Notes under the pieces: model-generated
What the model was told of the DNA's origin: nothing
The model's database searches: none
The model's input: only the letters and a program-made list of their open reading frames with translations
In this document: piece by piece, positions 19,501 to 22,619 of the stretch
How positions within the stretch are numbered: the stretch's first letter is position 1
Layout of the letters: each line of letters starts with the position of its first letter
Translations under genes and position numbers: made by a program
Origin: Saccoglossus kowalevskii
Taxonomy: Eukaryota > Hemichordata > Enteropneusta > Harrimaniidae
DNA length: 22,619 nt
Direction of reading: 5' to 3'
Assembly: GCF_000003605.2 (NCBI RefSeq)
Contig: NW_003155259.1
Location: 234,781 to 257,399, forward strand

Positions 19501-22354
19501 TTTAGCCGTTAAATTACCATTGTGAATAAAGCATTTTGGAATACTATATTTTTGCGTTTAACAGATTATATCCGCAGTGTTGTGATGGTGCTGTTTTAAT
19601 GACGTGATGGTTTGTAATGTTGTTAATTATTCACAATACCTTTTTAATTATATGTTTATTAGTAAATATTATATGCACTCTCCATGTTTTTGAAAACAAT
19701 GCCCCATACGCAGCCGAGAACCCATACATCAGCAAATATGTATTCATCTTGCAGCTCAGCAATGCGTCTACCTGTGGCGATCCCTCAAAATTCTCTATAA
19801 ACACTGATAAATACGATGCGATACATCCACCAAGTATGAAGTTGTTAATAGTGGGCGATGACATTTTTATTACTCTGTGAAAATAAATACAAGAATCGTT
19901 TCTGTTATTATCACAGTTATCACATTAACGGGCACTGTCCACTATTGATACATGTGTCTGTTTTATATATTTGTTGAGAGGTTATTATTTGTCTTACATT
20001 CAATACGTACTGGATTGCACATTGCGATCTGGTCCAATGTGGCCGATCGTTTTCCAAAGCATATTTTGAATCTATGTTTTTTGGTTTTAATAGTACGACC
20101 AATAAGCCTGGTCAGATAAGACTGAACATAACCTGGGACGATAAATAACCGAATGCAAATGCACCATGTTACTTATATAAACTCGGTATAACAATAATGT
20201 ATCTTATCCACAAATGGCCTCCACGATATTGTTGAGAGGACACTAGATGTGTTCTAACCACATTCCTTCTCTAACGTCATTGCTTCCACCGTTCTCTTAG
20301 CCATTGAAACAACGGCATTTGGAACACAATATAATAAGGTGGGCTGTAGTGACTGGAATACTATGTGAGGGGAGGTGATGCACGAACTTATTTAGTGTAT
20401 CTTGCTTTCAAAAAATATCGCTGGCCATTTGAAAATAGTCTATTCGGAGTATTATGTTCATATTATCAACAGCGATAATTAGTTAATGAGTAAGGCATGC
20501 AGCATGGCCCCATGCATTTCCGATCACGTATATCAGCGATTTTGTCACAGTTTTATTTTGGTCACACCAACTGAAGATATGCTCATAGTGAAATAAATAC
20601 TCTACCTCTTATATCTGAATTTTATATTAAAAAACAGAAAGACAATTGCGCACAGTATTCCAACGCCCGCAAAGACAGACATAGTAATATATAAGTATAA
20701 CGGAACTTTCTCAGTGATATACACATGCTCGATTTCATCGTTTGGTGGTCCAGTTCCTAGATGGTGGAGACAAAGTTAAGTTAGTATCAAATGGGTTACT
20801 TGTTAGTTAATTGACTTTACCCAGTGTTGTTAGAACCACGTCGGTGTTGTGTTCTAGACATCTGCACATAATACATATTAACCACACAACTTGTTTGCTC
20901 TTGGAATGAGAGTATTAAATTGCCTCAGCGCGTATGGTTTCATTTGGAGCAGCAGCCGTGAGGTCGTGATGGAAAAAAATAATTGAATAATTTCCAGCAA
21001 GTATATTTTATCAGACAAATGGTGTAAAAATCAACTTTTGTTATAATATACAAATCTAGACGTATGGTGGAGTAGATACCACATATATGTTGCACGCATT
21101 TTTGCTTTTAACACTTTTGTGGGTTTAGTAAATAAAGAGCGCATTAAACAATTCATTTAAAACATTCCAATACTATGTACGTCAACAAACAATTTGTCAT
21201 TCACAATGGCATGTTTGTCTATGATATATATACATATTAGAATACATTCACATTTTGTGATTTTTTCTTATAAACAGATTCTAACCACAGCACCAGACAG
21301 AAGCGAACAATTGTAATTTATTTCTGTATGAACTTTCAGTAGTTACAATTATACTTTTCTGTAATACATCATTTTTTCTTTTTATTACTCGATTAGTTCA
21401 ACAAGCGAGTTTTTATTATTCGTTTTTTTACTTTGCGCTATGTTTTGCAAGTATAATAACTCGAGTAGCACGTATATGCCGTTTATTTATACACCAACCC
21501 TTGTCTCATTAGCAATTATCTTGACTGTTCGTATCTTCAACACGTTTATGTTTATAAATAATAGTTATTATCCGCAATAGATGTCAACAGATGATACATT
21601 ATCGAATTCGCATTCAAATTCATTGGGTAAATCTTTGTATGTTCATTTATTAAAGTGTCCTTAGCATCGGTCGAATCGCAATGATGCCAGAGTAATTAAT
21701 AATTTATTTGCAGGTGTTCTGCAGTTTTAGCTGGCCGATAGGTGGTTCCAAGACCCTACCGGTATATATATATATCTTTTGAGTAAGGTTTTAGCTTTTT
21801 CTTTTATGAGCTAACATACTTAGATATAATATTAAAATATGGCCCATGCTTTAAGTTATTACGTTGGTGTATATGATAATAATGTGAAGAGCATTATATA
21901 CAAAAAGAAATGGCTGACGTTTACCATTAAAATACAACTATTGGGTTGCAAGCGCGATATGCATGCAATCTACCGAAAATGTAATGGGAGCCGGTGAACT
22001 AATTTTCTATTACCTATCCATATGATGGTGGTTTCATGTGACATTTCCACAGTATCGGTCTCTGCTCGGTATCTAGCTACAGCAACATACTCTCCATCTG
22101 AAGGTAGAATCAAACGTAATGAAAAGAATGATGCGGTGAAATTAGTTTAGATTGAAATGTTAGTGATTGCGATCCGTGTTATGCTGTGCTAATTCGTTGG
22201 AAACGGATACATTGTATTGCCACAAACATGTATTTCTTGAATGAAAATGATTGAAACAAATTGTCAAAAATGAAATTGAATATAGTGTACCTTGTATCTG
22301 TTGAAATTTTCTATCTGTTACTGTAACTCCATTTCCGGCCAACATATAATTTGC
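16462..22354 (-). CDS. GABA(B) receptor-like class C GPCR, partial, eight exons
   Basis: Coding segments in order: 22291-22354, 22014-22097, 20606-20756, 19640-19874, 18487-18609, 18093-18236, 16941-17129 and 16462-16592, together 1121 bases or about 373 codons. Intron phases are 1, 1, 2, 0, 0, 0, 0 and every junction is GT/AG. The product would be a plasma-membrane metabotropic receptor acting through G proteins. The window gives the end of the Venus-flytrap domain and TM1-TM7. Class-specific features include the IKMSSP phrase before TM2, the conserved Cys pair at the top of TM3 and in ECL2, the TM3 Lys in FSKTWRVH, and the TM6 NDSRYIG segment whose Asp forms the known ionic lock with that Lys. 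GABBR2 is the closer vertebrate relative by eye. GABA binding cannot be judged because the ligand-binding half is outside the window; orphan paralogues are common in invertebrates. Confidence 0.92.
16941..17129 (-). CDS. Receptor exon g: TM6 and TM7
   Basis: 189 bp, 63 codons, phase 0 at both ends; donor CCAAAG/GTATGT. ICL3 reads VSIPILNDSRYIGICIYNVV, retaining the Asp of the ionic lock and the Tyr at the TM6 dimer interface. TM6 is followed by ECL3 (RFQSMM) and TM7, which ends TQLLVFIPK, matching the family L-V-F-V-P-K. Confidence 0.96.
17300..17903 (+). mobile_element. Mariner element, internally deleted, inside intron f-g
   Basis: Two 33-bp terminal inverted repeats (17300-17332 and 17871-17903) differ at about six positions and share GTTCAAT and AGTAAT cores. 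They are flanked by TA on both sides (17298-17299 and 17904-17905), the target duplication of Tc1/mariner elements. Total length is 604 bp, about half of a full mariner (roughly 1.3 kb). It carries a transposase remnant in the plus orientation, antisense to the host receptor gene, and cannot move by itself. Confidence 0.93.
17406..17839 (+). pseudogene. Mariner transposase relic
   Basis: Readable pieces in two frames cover the second half of a mariner transposase. They run from FLAKGTTFTGAYYASLL through LLQYNNSYVA (where functional enzymes have a catalytic Asp next to Asn), then HPLYSPELAPSDFYLF, whose final Asp is the third catalytic residue, to C-terminal QSCIKRWEKCIPLGG and the stop at 17837-17839. 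The N-terminal DNA-binding domain and first catalytic Asp are deleted. There is a stop at 17577-17579 and at least three frameshifts. The product cannot be active. Confidence 0.9.
18093..18236 (-). CDS. Receptor exon f: ECL2 and TM5
   Basis: 144 bp, 48 codons, phase 0 at both ends; acceptor TATTTCGCAG, donor CGAAAG/GTGAAG. ECL2 contains VRLCESEHMSYWIG, with the disulphide Cys. TM5 is followed by LLLFGVFLAWETRK, nearly identical to the family consensus at the TM5-ICL3 junction. Confidence 0.96.
18487..18609 (-). CDS. Receptor exon e: TM4
   Basis: 123 bp, 41 codons, phase 0 at both ends. It begins TIKDIQLVGLVLVLLSID and continues through a hydrophobic helix to IILWESLDPLE. The I-K-D start and the W-x-x-x-DPL motif after TM4 match GABA(B) receptors, where the family reads W-Q-x-VDPL. 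Confidence 0.95.
19119..19482. mobile_element. CpG-rich foldback MITE in receptor intron d-e
   Basis: The left arm (19119-19164) begins TAGACCATTTTCCG. The right arm (19437-19482) in reverse complement begins TAGGTGATTTTCCG. Both continue through TGCGAGA and an ATGC(G/A)TGAAA phrase, about 70-75% identical over 45 bp. The interior is much richer in CpG than the surrounding intron. TA at both edges may be the target duplication. The 82-codon plus frame within (19264-19512) runs past the right arm and is not convincing as a gene. Confidence 0.6.
19640..19874 (-). CDS. Receptor exon d: TM2 and TM3
   Basis: 235 bp, phase 2 in and 0 out; acceptor TTTTCACAG, donor AAAAAG/GTATTG. It begins VIKMSSPTINNFILGG, the most recognisable family phrase, followed by TM2. 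The Cys in LLSCKMNTYL is the TM3-top cysteine that pairs with ECL2. TM3 ends ALFSKTWRVHIIF, retaining the ionic-lock Lys, and ICL2 begins TNKHIIKK. Confidence 0.95.
19875..20605 (-). other. Intron between receptor exons c and d
   Basis: 731 bp with canonical ends. A 60-codon minus frame (19920-20102) is not supported. An octamer ATGCAAAT is at 20153. Nothing else is recognised. Confidence 0.6.
20606..20756 (-). CDS. Receptor exon c: linker and TM1
   Basis: 151 bp, phase 1 in and 2 out. It opens GTGPPNDEIEHVYITEK, the GG-x-PP-type linker found in GABA(B) subunits, then a hydrophobic helix YLYITMSVFAGVGILCAIVF and the intracellular FFNIKFRYKR. The FNIK phrase at the end of TM1 is typical of the family. 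Confidence 0.9.
20757..22013 (-). other. Intron between receptor exons b and c
   Basis: 1257 bp, AT-rich, with GT donor at its 5' end and TCTAG acceptor. It includes a short TA run near 21762-21776. No nested gene or clear mobile element was recognised. Confidence 0.6.
22014..22097 (-). CDS. Receptor exon b: end of Venus-flytrap domain, part 2
   Basis: 84 bp, phase 1 in and 1 out. Acceptor CTACCTTCAG, donor GATAG/GTAATA. It starts DGEYVAVARYRAETDTVE and ends with TTIIWIG. This matches the family pattern G-x-Y-x-x-V-G-x-Y-(5)-D-x-L followed by W-I-G just before the linker to TM1. Confidence 0.85.
22291..22354 (-). CDS. Receptor exon a: end of Venus-flytrap domain, part 1
   Basis: 64 bp, phase 0 in and 1 out. 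Acceptor TTATGTTTTAG, donor CAAG/GTACAC. It encodes ANYMLAGNGVTVTDRKFQQI and one more Gln. In the family this is the strand where the ligand-binding domain reads 'F...G.R.g...i.Q.Q' shortly before the membrane. Recognised mainly because it joins in phase to the next exon. Confidence 0.7.
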
Positions 22355-22390
22355 CTAAAACATAAAACATAATTTGGTACTAGGTATAAT

Positions 22391-22619
22391 AATGTAGTGT
22401 AGTGTAGTGTAGTGTAGTGTAGTGTAGTGTAGTGTAGTGTAGTGTAGTGTAGTGTAGTGTAGTGTAGTGTAGCGTAGCGTAAGTGTAATATAGTGTAGTG
22501 TAGCATAGTGTAGTGTAGTGCATTGTAGTGTAGTGCAATGCTTTGTAGTGTAGTGTAGTGTAGTGTAGTGTAGTGTAGTGTAGTGTAGTGTAGTGTAGTG
22601 TAATGTAGTGTAGTGTAGT
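22391..22619 (+). repeat. TAGTG pentanucleotide satellite
   Basis: Tandem TAGTG (CACTA on the minus strand) runs from about 22391 to the window edge. Two near-pure blocks (about 22395-22470 and 22544-22619) flank an interrupted middle with AGCGT, AATA and GCAATG variants. It lies in the intron upstream of receptor exon a and is open at the right edge, so its full length is unknown. The minus ORF reading HYTTLHYTTL is just this repeat translated. Confidence 0.95.

Noticed and set aside
19264-19512. 82-codon plus ORF as a nested gene
   Set aside because: It lies mostly inside the inverted-repeat MITE and crosses its right arm; no motif, no splice or poly(A) support.
22318-22506. Minus ORF with LHYTTLHYTT repeats as a repeat protein
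   Set aside because: It is the direct translation of the TAGTG/CACTA microsatellite.

Overview
Organism and character. The window is AT-rich eukaryotic DNA. It has short exons with GT/AG introns, microsatellites, MITE-like elements, a dead mariner and a decayed LTR-retroelement fragment. Together these point to an animal nuclear genome, most likely a marine invertebrate such as a hemichordate, echinoderm, amphioxus, mollusc or cnidarian. I cannot name the species. No bacterial operons, rRNA, tRNA or CRISPR were seen.

The one secure gene is on the minus strand of the right third (16462-22354). Eight consecutive exons encode the end of the extracellular domain and all seven transmembrane helices of a class C GPCR of the metabotropic GABA(B) receptor family, closer in motifs to GABBR2 than GABBR1. 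All splice sites are canonical and phases are compatible; there are no in-frame stops. The 5' part (signal peptide and most of the ligand-binding domain) lies beyond 22619. The 3' part is either downstream in unrecognised exons or ends at a TAA that overlaps a perfect splice donor.

The receptor introns host mobile DNA: a 604-bp internally deleted mariner with TA target duplication (17300-17903), a CpG-rich foldback MITE (about 19119-19482), and a long TAGTG pentanucleotide satellite at the right edge (22391-22619).

Between 13384 and 14030, minus strand, is a relic of a Gypsy-type LTR retroelement: a possible LTR remnant, a primer-binding site matching the 3' end of tRNA-Leu, and a Gag-like coiled-coil frame broken by stops. 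A 155-bp TTAA-flanked MITE candidate lies at 14861-15015.

The left 13 kb has no gene I can name. It holds an AT-rich repeat cluster with recurring POU octamers and a terminal hairpin (4158-4945), a duplicated block (7150-7418), a frameshifted unidentified coding relic (about 8434-9200), a three-copy degenerate repeat (11975-12620), several palindromic sites resembling CRE, RFX X-box and nuclear-receptor motifs, and a few small ORFs of doubtful status. The rest is AT-rich sequence without recognisable content.
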